64,000 bases of DNA, taken from assembly GCA_905250075.1 (NCBI GenBank), contig CAJNOP010000095.1:485622-549621 (forward strand). The letters run 5' to 3'. Source of the DNA: Rotaria sp. Silwood1. Lineage: Eukaryota; Rotifera; Eurotatoria; Philodinida; Philodinidae. Below are positions 25,951-39,400 of this stretch, piece after piece (the stretch's first letter is position 1; each line of letters starts with the position of its first letter). The notes under the pieces are model-generated. The model was not told the origin of the DNA. It worked only from the letters and a program-made list of their open reading frames with translations, and searched no databases. Position numbers and translations under genes: made by a program.

Positions 25951-26940
25951 ATGTCTTTTCATTTTTCACCTTATTTTGATTTATTTTGTCGAGGTTTATA
26001 TGATTCAGTTAGAAATTCATTTAATGTCTTGACAATTGATGAGGATTTTAGTAAAAAATCATCGGAAAAATCTTCAATTAAACAACATCCACATCAACCA
26101 AAACCTAAACGAAGTTCATCATCATCAGATACAAAACGTGTTAAATCAAATTTAGCACTTTTATGTTTATTTAATGGTGGAATACTTCTTTGTGGCATGC
26201 TTTGTTTTAATTATCTTTTTTTACCTGTATTTCGTCGACTATTTAATACATTAGCCGGATTAGATTCATCATCATCATCTCGACCATTATTAATTATACA
26301 ACATATATTAACTTATACATTTAATTTTTTATGGCTTATTCCAGCATTTATTATATCAAAATTGGTTAACTCATATTGGTTTCGTGATATAGCTGATGTT
26401 GTCTATAAAAAACTAACTAAACATAAGCAAACATTACCAGCATTATCATTTTCACGTGCAATTAGTGATATAACATTTAGTATAATCATGCAGATTTTTT
26501 TTGTTATTCAATCAACACTTATATTACTTATACCTGTACCTATACTTAATACAATATTTGGTCATATGTGTCTTTGTTTACTTTATTCATTTTATGCGTT
26601 TGAATATGCATGGATATATGCAAATTTAAATGTTAAACAACGTGTTGAACGCATTGAAACATATTGGCCATATTTTCTTGGTTTTGGCTTTCCGTTAACA
26701 ATGCTGTCAACACAATTTTTTAAATCGATTATTATAAATGAATGTATTTTTTCAATTTTATTTCCGTTTGCAATTGTTGCAGCAACATCAGTTAATTTTC
26801 AAGAACGTGTTAAATTAGAACAAACACAAACAAATATTATATCATTAAATATATTTGCTGGTTGTATTCGTTTAACAAGTCGTCTATTTGATATGCTCAA
26901 AAAGAAACGTCCTTCAACTACAGTAACAACAATCCAATGA
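25951..26940 (+). CDS. EI24: EI24 (etoposide-induced 2.4 / PIG8) homologue
   Basis: Single open frame of 329 residues. EI24 is an ER multi-pass membrane protein linked to p53-induced apoptosis and autophagy; that role is taken from the family. Diagnostic stretches are NSYWFRDIADVVYKKL, LLYSFYAFEYAWIYANL, ETYWPYFLGFGFPLTML and IFSILFPFAIVAA, in the order seen in other EI24 proteins. About six hydrophobic segments are visible. The N-terminus has a Ser/Lys/Pro-rich linker (residues about 35-65), and the C-terminus ends in a basic tail (KKKRPSTT). The coding part has no intron, unlike its neighbours. Length is close to vertebrate EI24 (about 340). Confidence 0.93.
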   Translation: MSFHFSPYFDLFCRGLYDSVRNSFNVLTIDEDFSKKSSEKSSIKQHPHQPKPKRSSSSSDTKRVKSNLALLCLFNGGILLCGMLCFNYLFLPVFRRLFNTLAGLDSSSSSRPLLIIQHILTYTFNFLWLIPAFIISKLVNSYWFRDIADVVYKKLTKHKQTLPALSFSRAISDITFSIIMQIFFVIQSTLILLIPVPILNTIFGHMCLCLLYSFYAFEYAWIYANLNVKQRVERIETYWPYFLGFGFPLTMLSTQFFKSIIINECIFSILFPFAIVAATSVNFQERVKLEQTQTNIISLNIFAGCIRLTSRLFDMLKKKRPSTTVTTIQ

Positions 26941-27499
26941 TAATAAAGATTCTAATCGTTATATTTTTTTCATTGTCACCGGTGAATTCTTTTTTTTTGT
27001 TTGCATATATTAGCATCGAACTTGTAATATGCTTCATGCGCATTTTTCTTATTATATATGTTTTGAGAATGTTAGAAGATGAAAATATGGAATAAGCTTT
27101 GTACATTTATTTCTTCTATAGGTGGATTGTTGTTGACAAACAGAAAACACATTTGATCATGTAAACTTTTTAATTTATATGTATAAAAGTTGAGGCGACA
27201 ATTGAAGCTAATAGACATAGAGTTTTCGCATGATAATAAAATATTTACATCTGCTTTATATGGTGATTAATACAATACTTTCTGTTTAATTATATTATTC
27301 AAGAATATTTTTGAAAGAATGTGATATAGCAGAAAAATTCTTTGAAATGATACCTACTATCGTGGTAAGAAGTTCTGCTACTGAGTAAAAAAAAGTACAT
27401 CAAAGTCAATTTTTTTGCTCAATATATTGATTACAAGTAGAGCTCGGCAAATCTTGATCGCAACTACACACTCGAAATAGATCGATCTTAATGCAACAG

Positions 27500-28190
27500 A
27501 TTTACGATACACGCACTGATTTTTTTCCGTAATTTTGATTCGCTATCATCCATGCTCTTATTAATAAATGAAGTTTCACACGATTATGCTGCATCACAGA
27601 TAGGATACTTGAATGCGCTATAGCTCTGTAATGTGAAGAAGCTTCCATTTTCTCGGACCACTTCAATATGAATCTTCTCTCTGGCGATGGTTCAAATCGT
27701 GAAATTTTCAGAATGAGGTTCATTAGATCTGATCTCGTAGTAGAGAAAATTTCAAGAAGAATGATTAGAACTAGCCAAAGCTATGGACTCTCTTCGATGA
27801 GTTCCATATACTGTGATGTCGAAACTACTCCAATATTAATTCAAAATCCAGGCAAACTAAACCATTTGGCATGAACTTTTCATCATCAGCGTGTTGTTGA
27901 AAATAATAACAAAATATCATCCATGAAAAAAGAACATATCTCTGTTTTTATTAGTTCGCGACTATAAATTCTTAATTCATTGATGATGCCTTGATAGATA
28001 GTTGGAGAAAACGATAAACTTTCAATGAAACATCCTGTGACAGAACCTCTTGTTTTCGAATTTCCGACTGTCATATACAGTCGAACCTAATAATGAGACG
28101 AGAAGCAGGACATAACGTAAATGGACTAGTAACCCAACGTAATGTACCATTTGTACATAGTGCCAATCCGCTGGTTGAATTATATGCTAA
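27500..28190 (-). pseudogene. Decayed LamG (concanavalin A-like) domain relic
   Basis: The minus strand at about 27915-28074 reads GIINELRIYSRELIKTEIC, which matches the end of a laminin-G-like module (the 'G.IDE.RIY.REL...EI' pattern). Upstream fragments include GTLRWVTSPFTL. Downstream fragments include FTLQSYSAFKYP in a different frame. Stops and frame changes separate these pieces, and no splice sites join them into an intact frame, so a pseudogene is more likely than a gene. The similarity is by eye to the LamG fold family only. Confidence 0.5.
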
Positions 28191-28239
28191 AACAGTGTGT
28201 AGGTATGGGTTTGAAGTGGATGTAGGCACAGGTATGAGT

Positions 28240-28330
28240 CTTTCATTCACTCACACCCATACCCCACACCCACATCCCACATAACCCACTCCCATATACA
28301 ACACACTCACATCTCAACCAGCCACTCGTC
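28240..28330. repeat. CA/CCC-rich low-complexity patch
   Basis: Irregular ACCC/CACAC repetitions such as CCCATACCCCACACCCACAT, degenerate in register. Probably a decayed microsatellite. Confidence 0.6.
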
Positions 28331-30855
28331 CCACGTTCACATCTCATATTCTAACAAACGTATATGTAGAGAAGGAGCAAGCAAGAAGTGAGTGAAGATA
28401 CTATTTGTCTTCAGTTCCTTTTAAAACCCAATCTATTCAAGGCACCTACCAATAATGTATGTTTTCGGTACAAGAACAACAGTAATAGTAGCTTTTTGGT
28501 AGCAGTGAATTTGTTTTTGTAACTAGAAAATACAAAGTCGCATATGAAGGTGATGGTAAGTCAGAGAATTATTTGCTTTCAACTGTAATTCAAATTTTTA
28601 ATGAATTTATTTTTTTCGTCTGTTCGTCTCAAGTATGTTTATACGAAAGATGTAGGTATATAAGCAATGGCTGATTTGAATTTGATTCTACGTAATCAAA
28701 ATTTTTAATCAAAAGAGAAAACAGCTCTCGAAAAATATTACCATGGAAGACTCATCGACAGTCAAAGTAACCATCGTTAATAAAAATCAACAATGGAACA
28801 GTCACCGTTCTTATCTGAAAGATGTAGGTCTACCTGATTTAGGCATCATACTGTCATTTACAGTTCTTTTCGTAGATAAAAAAAAACCGTTCATGTCACT
28901 CATGTCAGACGAGTGAAATCAACTGCATCAAAGGTGATAAAGAAGACAAAACTTATCGGCTTGGATGTAGTGACTGCTGAAACGCCTTTGTAAATACTTT
29001 CGCCTTAAAAGATACACAATAGAGCAGAACCAGCAGAAGATCATTTATACATGGACAATAACTAGTGGGAAAATATTACCTGTGTGACTAGTTCGTACGT
29101 TGTTAGTGCCGAATTTTATTTGGTTGGAACACAGCAAATAGTCAGCGCTGATACTTATATCGTGACAACAACAACAAGTGCCGGAGCAACCAGCACATAT
29201 TCGGGATATTTTTGACTGAGATGTACCTCATCTTCATTGCTCGTGCTTGTCTTTTATTCATTATAACACAAGAAAACAATGAACCATTCACACTGAATAG
29301 AGCGACAAACTCGCTTCCATTTAAAATAAAATTTGATCTGACTTCAGTTTTGTCTATTTATATATGTAGTTGATTCTAATCATAGCGTAATATCTGTTCT
29401 TGCTAAATAGAAGAATGAACAAATCCACTGCTCACTTTTCTTCAATATAATGAATATACTGATTAATATCTTTCAAATGTTGTGTAATATACAATTTACA
29501 TATTGTCAAGTGTCTCGAATTGGCTTGATACGGAAGAGAGCTTACGTTGTCATTAGTTTATGGAACCGATATTGTTCTATCTTTCTAGCACAGAACACAG
29601 AAAAAAAATCATTTCTGATTAGATATCTTGTGAGTTTTCAATTCAAATACGGTCTTTCTATGCAAGACCAAGGCCACTAATTATTTGTTTTGCTTATCAA
29701 ATAGACGATTATCGTTGTGCTTAATCTTTATCGACATCAGATCAGTTGTGACAAATCATGGATTGACAAAGCTCCTTTTATATATGGATATTTTATACAT
29801 AGATCATATATTCAATATGAAAGTTAAGAAAAACTAGTTTTATTATCTACGGAAACTTTTAGTCAACATAAAGTGATAATTGTACGATCACGTACTTTTA
29901 TGTTACTTATCAGTTTATTGGACAAAACTGACGTTAATATAACTTGGAAAATCAGAAAAAAAAATCGTGTGTCTTTATTTTTAGGCAAATGAACAACATA
30001 CGTTATATTTTGTGTATCTATATGCAAAAACATTTGATCAACATTTTATGAATATTCATTCTTTTCTACGAATACTCTGAATGTGAAGCATAGTGTTGAT
30101 CGTAATTTACGAATATTTTTACTGTTTCTTTCAGTTATATAAATAGAATGCAGATTATTGATGAATAATAAAACAGAATAGAAAACTTTGTAAGAATAAA
30201 GCACAATGAGTTTTTTTTTGCAAAAAAAGACTTTTACTGGATTTTTGGTTTTTTCCTGCCTGAAAAAGCAATTTACAAAAGCTAAAAATCACTTCTCCCT
30301 GGTCAGTAGATCAAGTTCTATCAAACCGCGTATAGAACAAAAGGAAAGAAGTTTTACTTGAATTTTGCGTTGCCTGCATCTAACTTTTTGACTTGTAGCT
30401 AGATTTTTGTTACTAATGTTTTAATCAATTACTGACTGGAGTACTGGAGCCTTTGAGTCAAGTAACCGTTCTCGTAACTAAGTACAGGTGAGAAGGATAC
30501 GAAAACTGATACTCATATGCTACTCTATTACTGATGATATCAGAACTTTAAGGACGACATGGTATTAATAAATAAATGACCATTGAAATAATTGGTATTC
30601 GTAGAAAATTGTGATAAATTTAGAGAAAAGTAAATACATTTATATGTTGTCTCTCTCTTGAAATTATTGTATGCGAGAGTATCCAAATTTCAAGTAATGA
30701 CACTAAACTTAGTATTAATTTTGGTAAACTGATATTTTCTGTATAAATGGATTATCTAGAGTATAATCATATCGAATGTTACTATATCTTCTTTAATAAA
30801 ATTTATTTATGAATACAAACCAAATTTATTGTAAAAATAAAATATTCTGTCACAT

Positions 30856-32996
30856 TTATGGTTTTACAAAAACATTTTTTAGTCGTCGCGGTCGATTCTT
30901 ATTTCTCGTTGTGTCCCATCGACGATTATGTGGTTCAGCTGGATCAGTTTCTTCTGGGTCGTCATATACAGAAGTAATATGTATTTCTCCTTGTCGTTGA
31001 TGAGTGCCAGTAGCAATTCGTTTATAAGGATTTCGTTCTATTTTTTCACCTGTATATCCTAAACCGGTTTTATCTTTTATCGATAACTTTCCACCATCAG
31101 CTGACAATGCTTCGCTTATACCTATAACAGATGAACCAAGACCTTGACCATCACGCCATCCAGCTCGTTCTAATAAACGTCGTCCGATTCCCTATAGTTT
31201 CATGAAAAAAAAGAAACAAAAAAAACTTTTACGAAAAAATAAAGATTAAAAAGTCATTACCTTCGTATGTTTTTCAAATGCACCAATTCGTTTATGTTCG
31301 GGATCAGTTTCGTTCGATATACGACCTTGACGAAGATCTTCTTCTCGACGTATACTTTGTAATTCATTTCCATCACGATCAGCTGATCCTATTGAATTAA
31401 AAATGTTGTCATTAGATTAAATCATCTTATTATTATATACCTGCACTTTCATGATACATTCGCATATCAATATCTATGTCATCAGCCATATCCAAATTAT
31501 CAAAATCTTGACCTTCATGTTCTTTCCAAAAGACATCATCTGTATAAAAGACTAAACCACTACCACCTTTTTCCCATTTTAACTCAATTTTATGTTCAAA
31601 AAAATATGGTGATGTTCGATCTTGTTTTGTAACATCATCATATTGTGCTTCATGTCGATCCCATTCTTCAAGTTCATCTTCTTCTTCATCAAGTTGTTTA
31701 TCTTCATTTGATATTAATATTTCATCGTTTTTGCGTTCATCATCTTCCTAAAAGATTATCGACTATGAAATTAACAAAAGAAAATTATTGATAAATAGAG
31801 TTTACCTTTTGTTTATTAAGCTTATCGAGTATTGTTTTATCTTGTTCAGAAAGAATTTCATGACCTTGACCAGTTTTTAAATCCATTTCATCCATATCTT
31901 CTTGTTCTTCTTCATCAATTTGATCAATAATGGTACCATAATCAAAACCAACACAACCATATTTTCGTTTTGATCGACATTTAGGAAAAACAAGTCCCAA
32001 TTTTTCTATAGACAAATAAAAGATTCAAAATGAATGCAATTAAAATTAATACTTACTAATAATAGTCGATGGTAATCGACATGCATTTATTTCGTTAAGA
32101 AAGTATGAAGTTGGCGTTCCAACATTACCTTGTGGATAAATATGTTTTGGAGGTTTCAATTCAATTAAATTATTTGTTATTGCTGGATCTATATGCAGAA
32201 AAGCAAGCAATGTAAAAAGAAACAATTAGCACAATCTCTGCAAGATTAAAATGTGAAACACGATGTAACTACTCTTGCTAATCATAGAAAGAATATTTTA
32301 TTCTATATATTTGTTCTTTTTTTACCAGAAAATGAATATGCCTGACAAAAATTGACAAATATCAGTTATAGAAAAGTCACTTTTATCGATCTGAACGAAA
32401 CAGTCTTAATTTTGAGTATGTGACCTTATTCTTTTGCTAAATATTCATAAATGTTCATATAATCCATCATGTATCCTACTAGGTCTGAACTTTTTCTGAT
32501 CTCTTCATTACTTTTGTCTAGAATATTATTTTCTCAAGCTCGACTTGTGGTAGAAAATGTATCGATTTGGGTTGCTCAAGCGACACAAAACTCGGTAATT
32601 TTTATTTTTGCTTGTTGAGAAAAAATAAAGTAGATCAACTCTCTTACCATAACACTTACCATTATCCTCATTTGTAACTTTACTAATAAGACAAATCGTT
32701 GATAAATAATTGCCTTTTAAATCAATCCAATGTTTTCGATGATAAAGACGTATAAATTCATTTAAACGTTTATTATAAACTTGTATAAAACACATTTGTG
32801 ATACACTAACAGCATTGGTTGATGATGTTGGCATAGGCCGATGACGAAAATGAAAACATCGAAAAGCTTGTGTTTCAACAAATAATGAAAAAAAATTTCG
32901 TAAATCAGCTGAACGAAATGATTTAGGTATAGCTGAGACAAGTACAGTTGTAAATGGTTCATCAGATATTGTACTGGTAGTTACTATAGATGACAT
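30856..32996 (-). CDS. GPATCH3: G-patch domain-containing protein 3 (GPATCH3)
   Basis: Six exons: 32660-32996, 32057-32188, 31806-32005, 31441-31747, 31261-31388 and 30856-31191; total 1440 nt, 479 residues. The N-terminal region (FTTVLVSAIPKSFRSADLRN, then FRCFHFRHRP) matches the RNA-recognition-like start of GPATCH3. The middle has GNVGTPTSYFL and KLGLVFPKCRSKRKYG, followed by an acidic stretch and the signature LKWEKGGSGLVFYTDDVFW. The G-patch is GIGRRLLERAGWRDGQGLG followed by KTGLGYTGEKI. GPATCH3 is a nuclear protein, reported in vertebrates to dampen RIG-I/MAVS signalling; the biological role in this organism is unknown. A copy of repeat R1 lies in intron 1. It lies 205 bp downstream of the distal ERM stop on the same strand. 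Confidence 0.93.
32214..32300 (-). repeat. Dispersed repeat R1, copy 3 (partial)
   Basis: Shares AATCTCTGCAAGATTAAAAT and GTGAAACACGATGTAACT with the other R1 copies, in the same orientation as copy 1. It lies in intron 1 of GPATCH3. Only the inner end of the repeat seems to be present. Confidence 0.5.
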
Positions 32997-33201
32997 AAAT
33001 ATCTGAAAAAAGGCAAATCATTCCCATATTTTATTATTCTTTGTTTTCAACAAATAATTCAAAGAAGAAAAAAAAAACTAAAGAAAATTATTTTGAAGCG
33101 TAAATGACAAGATAAATATCAAATAAAAAAAAACAAAAAAGCATGACAATAAATGAAAAAAAAAAATTATTTATAAATAAACACAGCATGTAGATATTCA
33201 T

Positions 33202-33430
33202 TCACATAGCTTCGAATTCATCAATACGTCGTTTAACTAAAAGAGAGATTTAAAAAAAGAAAAAAAGATTAAATAATACTAACATACAATTCGAATTTAC
33301 CCGTTCCTTGACGAATGTTTTTTAATGTTTGATATTTATTAATACCTTTATCAATAATATTCTCCTGATATATTTTATCTTCTTGTGTCTCTGCTTTTCT
33401 TTGTCGTCGTCGAAGATCTTTTCGTTCTTC
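33202..33430 (-). CDS. ERM terminal coding exons, form B (two exons, 33301-33430 and 33202-33236)
   Basis: Acceptor AATATAG at 33431 is phase 0, the same as form A. The exons 130 + 35 nt sum to 165 nt, exactly the size of form A. The encoded tail contains [19 protein letters not shown] then IDEFEAM and a stop. Thr is kept in KYQTL and the IDEFExM end is kept, but the region before it ([20 protein letters not shown]) is far more basic than in form A. An intron splits form B within QGT/VKRR. No other ERM exons surround it, so it must be an alternative end of the same gene or a relic. Confidence 0.8.
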
Positions 33431-36400
33431 CTATATTATAAACAAAAATCATAAATTACACAAAAGAAATCTGTCCCATGTTTTCCCAACATTTCATAAT
33501 AATCATATATATACATATTGATCAGCAAAGCTAATGTGAATAAATTTCCCATAAATATAAGAATAAACCTTCATAAGTGTATATGTGTGCAAGTAGGTGT
33601 TTATTTCCAAGATCAACAAGCAAGATCGCACGGAAAAAATAGGAACTAATAAACCACGAAAAAAAAAGAAAAAAAAAAAGATGAAATAAAAGAAACGATA
33701 AACATAATGAAATTTTTAGTTTTTTTTTTAACTACATACACACACAAGCACACTTTAATAAGAGAGTAAAGAAAAAAAGAAGGGAGATTTTTGTTTTTTG
33801 TTGTTTTTCTTCTTCTTCTTCTTCTTCTTCTTTTGGAATAGATACAAGACAACTTAAAGTTAAACAAATGATTCTCAATGAGAGAAAGAAATCGAATGAG
33901 ATATTGTCGATCAATTAAATCAAACGGTAGAAACGACTTGATTTTATTTTTCTTTTTGGAATGATGATCATTATAATAATCAATAATATGATTGTTCGAT
34001 TTCGCTGCTTAAAGTTTTAGAAGAACAAAAGACAAAAAAAAAAGAAAAAAAATGACAGCAGCCCACACGCGCGTGTATTCACACGAAACAAAAAAAAAAA
34101 GAAAAAAGAAAGAAACGCACTTTATGTAATAATCATTGGAACGATAAAAAAGAAAGAAAGGAATGATAAAGAGAATTTTCCATGTTAATATGTTTTCTTT
34201 TTTTACATAGACTCAAATTCGTCGATACGTTTTTTTGTATTGCCTTGTCGAATCATTTTTAATGTTTTGTATTTGTCTCGACCTGAGGCAACATTTTGTT
34301 GATGTAAACGATCATTGTCAGTAACCTTGTTGGAATTTTGAACAGAACCCAATTCGTCTTTGAGAGCCTGAAGCGAGGAATAGAGCAATGTGCGTGAATA
34401 TGTGAAAAATCAAATAGTGAAGAAAAAAAAAAAGAATCAAGAAGATTTTTAATTATTTTTATAATATAAATCCCAATTAATAACAAATAGGTTACCTCAA
34501 GTTTTCGTTTCATATTATGATCTTTTGTTGTAGCAGTTAAACGATTTTCTTCATGACGTGAAGCATATTCATTTGTACGAAGTTCAACACCTTAAAAAGA
34601 AAATATAATAAGAAACAAAAAAAAAAAGATGTTTTAGAATTACCTCGTCCATTACGAGTTGTACTATTTTCGTCTTCGTCACTTTCTTCATCTTCCATAG
34701 GATTTCCATATTCGCCAGGATGTTCCGTATAATGATGATTATTAGGTTGTTGTTGAGCTTGAAGTACCTAAATATATAATATAAATAAAAAATTGTAATT
34801 GAAAAAAATTTTTCTAAATAGATTATTTGTCTGAGCATTTTCCCGTTTCCCAGTATTTTTTTTAAAGTTATAGTGCCTACCCAAGGACGAGAATGTCCTC
34901 GTGTAAAATGACGATGCTAGAAGAAGAAAGAAGACCCTTTATGTATGCATATAAATGTATATAGATTTGTGCAGAAGAATTCATGTTTTGTGTTGTTGTT
35001 GTTTTTTTTATTAAAAAGAAAAGTATGAATTACCGATTTCTGGAATAAGATGAAAGACTTTTTTTTTTATTGAAAATAAAATAGATAAAAAATAAAACGA
35101 AAAAAAACATACTCTCATCTTAGCTTCACGTAATTGTTCTTCAAGTTCTCGTGCTTCATTCTCTTTTTGTTGAGCTTCAAGAGCTTTTTGTTCAGCTAAT
35201 CGACGAGCTTGTTCAATTTCTTGTACCTAAAAAGAAATTTTTTTTGAAATAATTTATCGTTTAAATAATAAAATGAAAATAAAAATATAAACAGGCAAAA
35301 AAAAACTACAATATATTTTATCATTTATCTCTGAAAATTGTATCATGTCACTAATTTTGTATATACATGCATTGTTTATATGTTCTTATTATTGCATGCT
35401 TTCTATATGATGATTATATATACCCAACAAATAGATTTGTTTAAATGATACATATATTGAATAATTTATAAATGAAAATAATAATAGGATACTAACAAGA
35501 TTTATATTTTCAAAATCAAGGACTAATTGTAAAAGAAGATTAACAAATAGATAATGAGGAAAACTTAGAAGCTGTCAAATCCTTGGTCAATTTCTTTTTT
35601 TTTCGTTTACAAATACATTAAGATCTTAGTAGAATGATCAAGATTAATAGATATTTAAAAATATTTTAATCATATTTAGAGCTTGCTGGATTGGTCTCAG
35701 ATTTCATGAGCCTCTGGAAAATAGTCAATGAAATATATCTCACATTTCCAAAGCAATTATTAGATTTAGACTAAAATATTTCATTGAAATAAGAAAGAAA
35801 CTTAGATTCTAAGTCTAACAATTCAGAACTTCAATGAACACTAACCATGTTAGGTCAATATATAAACAAGGCCTATCATTAGAATCTCTTTGTGCACTAT
35901 GAACATGTAACACAAAAGTGAGAAGATAATTCAAAAACTATAATAAATTTAGATCATGTCATTTTTCATAAAATTTCATTTGTAGCTGAAAAAACGAAAA
36001 CCTTTCAATAATGAATGCTAAATATATGTAGAATGCTTCTAATCCTTAGTAAAAAAAAAAATATCATCCCAAGTAACCTATACATTATATTTGTTATTCA
36101 GATTTCAATATAAATTTAACATACAATTTTATCCTTTTCTTCTTGTTCAAATCGAACACGTTCCATCATTCGTTCATGTTCTCTTTCGGCTTCTTCTCGT
36201 TCTTGTTTTAACCGTAATTGAGCTTCTTCAGCTTGTTTTCGTTTTTCTTCTAATTCTTTTGTTATTCGACTTTGATCTTCCAAAGCTATAAAACAAAAAA
36301 CAAATATCAATTCGAAACTTATTCAAATAAATTGAAAAAGACAAATACGCAAATCATTACACACAAAAATATATATGTAGATACATTAACAGAAAAACTA

Positions 36401-39400
36401 ATGATCGAAAAAATTAAGCAATTTTATTATTTTATTTATTTTTTTTTTGATATAGCATCTCACATTCTGTCTTACTAGACTATAAATACTCCTAATGGAT
36501 TGTTCTAAAATGAATAAAACGTTAAGATAAATATTAAATTAATATTCACCTCGTCGAGCTTCGGCTGCACTTCGTTCAAGATCTTCAACTTTTCTTCTCA
36601 TTGCTTCACGTTCTTGTTCAGCCTGTTTACGACGTTCAATTTCAGCTTGAATTCGTTCTCTGAATAAAACAGTAAAAATAATATTATAGACAAAAAAAAA
36701 TTTTTTTTTTTAAATCGAAAAAAATCAATACCGTTCTTGAAGACGTGCTAATTTTTCTTCTTGAGCTTGAGCTTTCATTTGTTGTACTTCAATTGAATCC
36801 GTTTTTCGACGACGCATATATAATTCATGATTACCCATACAAAGTGATAATATTCGTCGATTTATACGAAGTCTTGGTGCATAAAAAATAAAATCTGGTG
36901 ATTTTTTTTCCATTGGTTTAATAACAAATTTTTTATCATTGAACGATATATTTCGTATTTCACTCCATGGAAAACCAATTTTAGGTGTTAACCTTAATAA
37001 ATTAAAAAACGAAAAAGAAACATGTATAGATATTTGAAAAAAACGAAATTTTTTTTTTTGATTTTTACTTGTCTTGTTTATCATATATATTAAGACCGAG
37101 TGCATCGACACCAAGAAAAAGTTCAGTACCTTTTTTATTACGTATATCAAAATAATTAACACCATACATTTCAAGATCTTGAGCAATTTTAAGATATTCA
37201 AGCATTGCTTCTTCTCTTTAAAAACAAAAAAAAAAGAATCAATTATTGATATTGCATTAAAATATAGGTCAAATGAAGTAGTTGATTTAGATTTTCTCTT
37301 CTCTCGGAGAGTCATTCCGATCTTTGAAGAACGTCGTTCTCACATTGGGTCAAACCATTCATTACTGGCATGAATTCGCAAAATTAAAATACAGATATCT
37401 CGATATAATGACTTTTCCGAGAGTGAGTTTTCTGTGTTGCATATATGTTAGAGTTACTGTGGATACTTAGAAAAAGTCAGACTTAGTGAGCTTTGTTCAG
37501 AGGAGTTATCACAAGGTAAAACTAACGTTAAAAAAGGGTATCGAGTTTCACTTCATACTTTTTAGTTTGAAAAACATTTGAATTAAGGCCGTACTTTAAG
37601 TTCAAAACCAATTCCGATCAGTACAAAGTCTTCTCCAGAATTTCTAGATGATGTTAAGAGAAAAATTTTTATTTCAGAACTTGAGAGGATCTCTATAAAA
37701 CCAGTTTTTAAGAGGAAATGTTTTTTGAGTTCAATCTTGTTGTAAACTTCACCGGAGATGCAGTTCGTATTGTCGAGTCTACCCTGAAGTTTTCAATTTT
37801 TTTTCCCGTATGATTAGAGTATAATTCGCTAATTACTTTTTCATTATTAGTTAGCTGAAAGAGCCAACATTTTTACATACATTTATACTAAAAGAACATA
37901 TTTAGCAGAATAATCCTCTTAAAAAATCAAGATCAAATGAAAAATGAGTATGTCCGGCTTGTTCCTGAAAGGATTCATATATTCACGATTATGAATTATT
38001 TACTTGAGCATTCCTCGATGTTCTTTCCACCAATTAACAACACGTTTTTCCCATTCTTCCGGTGATAATTGAAATTGTTCCATAACACGCTTTGGTAAAA
38101 GACGTTCATTAACTAATGATCCAGGTCGATGATTTTCGTCATTAAAATCTCCATGTTTAGCTTGCATGGCATATGATGCAAGTAGAACACATGTTTCTGG
38201 TGGACAATAAATTTCATCAGTAAGAATTGATTCTTTTACTTGAAGAAAAAATAATTTCTATTTTAAAAACAAAAAAGAAATATATTTAAAATTGATTTTT
38301 TTATTATTTTTAAAAATTTTTGATTTTACTTGTGTTATTTCTTGAATAAGTTCTTCGGATACTTCTTCGGGAAAGAAACGAGCACGAAATTTAAATGTTA
38401 ATGGTTGTGATGGACTTTTTTTAATATCCTGACCTAAAACTTTTTTATTTAATTTAAGCCAACATGGAAAATCTTTTGAATCCGTATATTGAAGACCAAA
38501 AAACCATATTTCACGAAGAGCAATTGTTTTTACAACCTAGAACAACAACAAAAAAAAATTATTGAAGAGAACATTCTCATTCATTTAAATAGAAAATGTT
38601 AAAGATAAATTTTTGTAAACTCTTCAGAAATTTAATCTAGCAGACAAACTCTCCAAATGTTATAATAAACATATGGAAATAACAGTCTGCATGAAAACGA
38701 TTAATATAGGACTCGAACCATTATAATATTCAGTTTTATACGATCTAACTAAAACAAATCTTACTTGATCAAAAAGTTGTTTGCCACTTGTGTTTGGTTG
38801 TATGGCAAATTCAAGTTCGGAATCCATTGTAAGTACTCGAACATTGACCTAAAAATATATATACAAAGAAATGAGAAAAAAAGCGTTTTCATTATTCGTT
38901 TTATTCTTTGTTTTTGAACTATCTTCTTTTTTAAATGAAACAATCGAATCATATAATATTTCAAACAATCATATATCATAATATTCAAAATGAACTAATT
39001 AATATTTATAAATTTTTTAAAATATTTTTACATTTTTATTTTAGTTTCTTGATCGATATGGTTTTTCAGTTCTATGATTATTTATATTAACATTGATATA
39101 AATTCTCGAACGATGTTATCATTTATTACGTAATAAACGTCAAAAATTTTTTCAAGAATTAACAATATCTAATATACATTCAATAATTGAAAAATATTTT
39201 GATTTAACTAATATTGTTTATATAATTTACTTTTATTATCATTTGAACATTTATTACAAAACATTTCTTGTTATATCAAATCATTTAATTATTATATTTT
39301 TCAATGATATCAATTAAAATTTCCTAAACCTGATAGTATATTACGTATTGATATAATTGAAGGAAAAAATTTATCAAAATATAATAATTATTCATTATTT

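Larger units (their letters stand above)
26941..30855. other. Gene-free stretch with decayed fragments
   Basis: About 3.9 kb between EI24 and GPATCH3, which converge. A LamG-like relic lies at about 27500-28190. A CA/CCC-rich low-complexity patch lies at 28240-28330. A decayed plus-strand stretch of uncertain origin lies at 28740-29215. The remainder is AT-rich with nothing I can name. Confidence 0.6.

Noticed and set aside
38705-38730. GGTTCGAGTCC on the minus strand, resembling a tRNA T-arm
   Set aside because: The flanking bases do not form the five-base-pair T-stem, and no acceptor or anticodon arm is visible; it lies inside an ERM intron.
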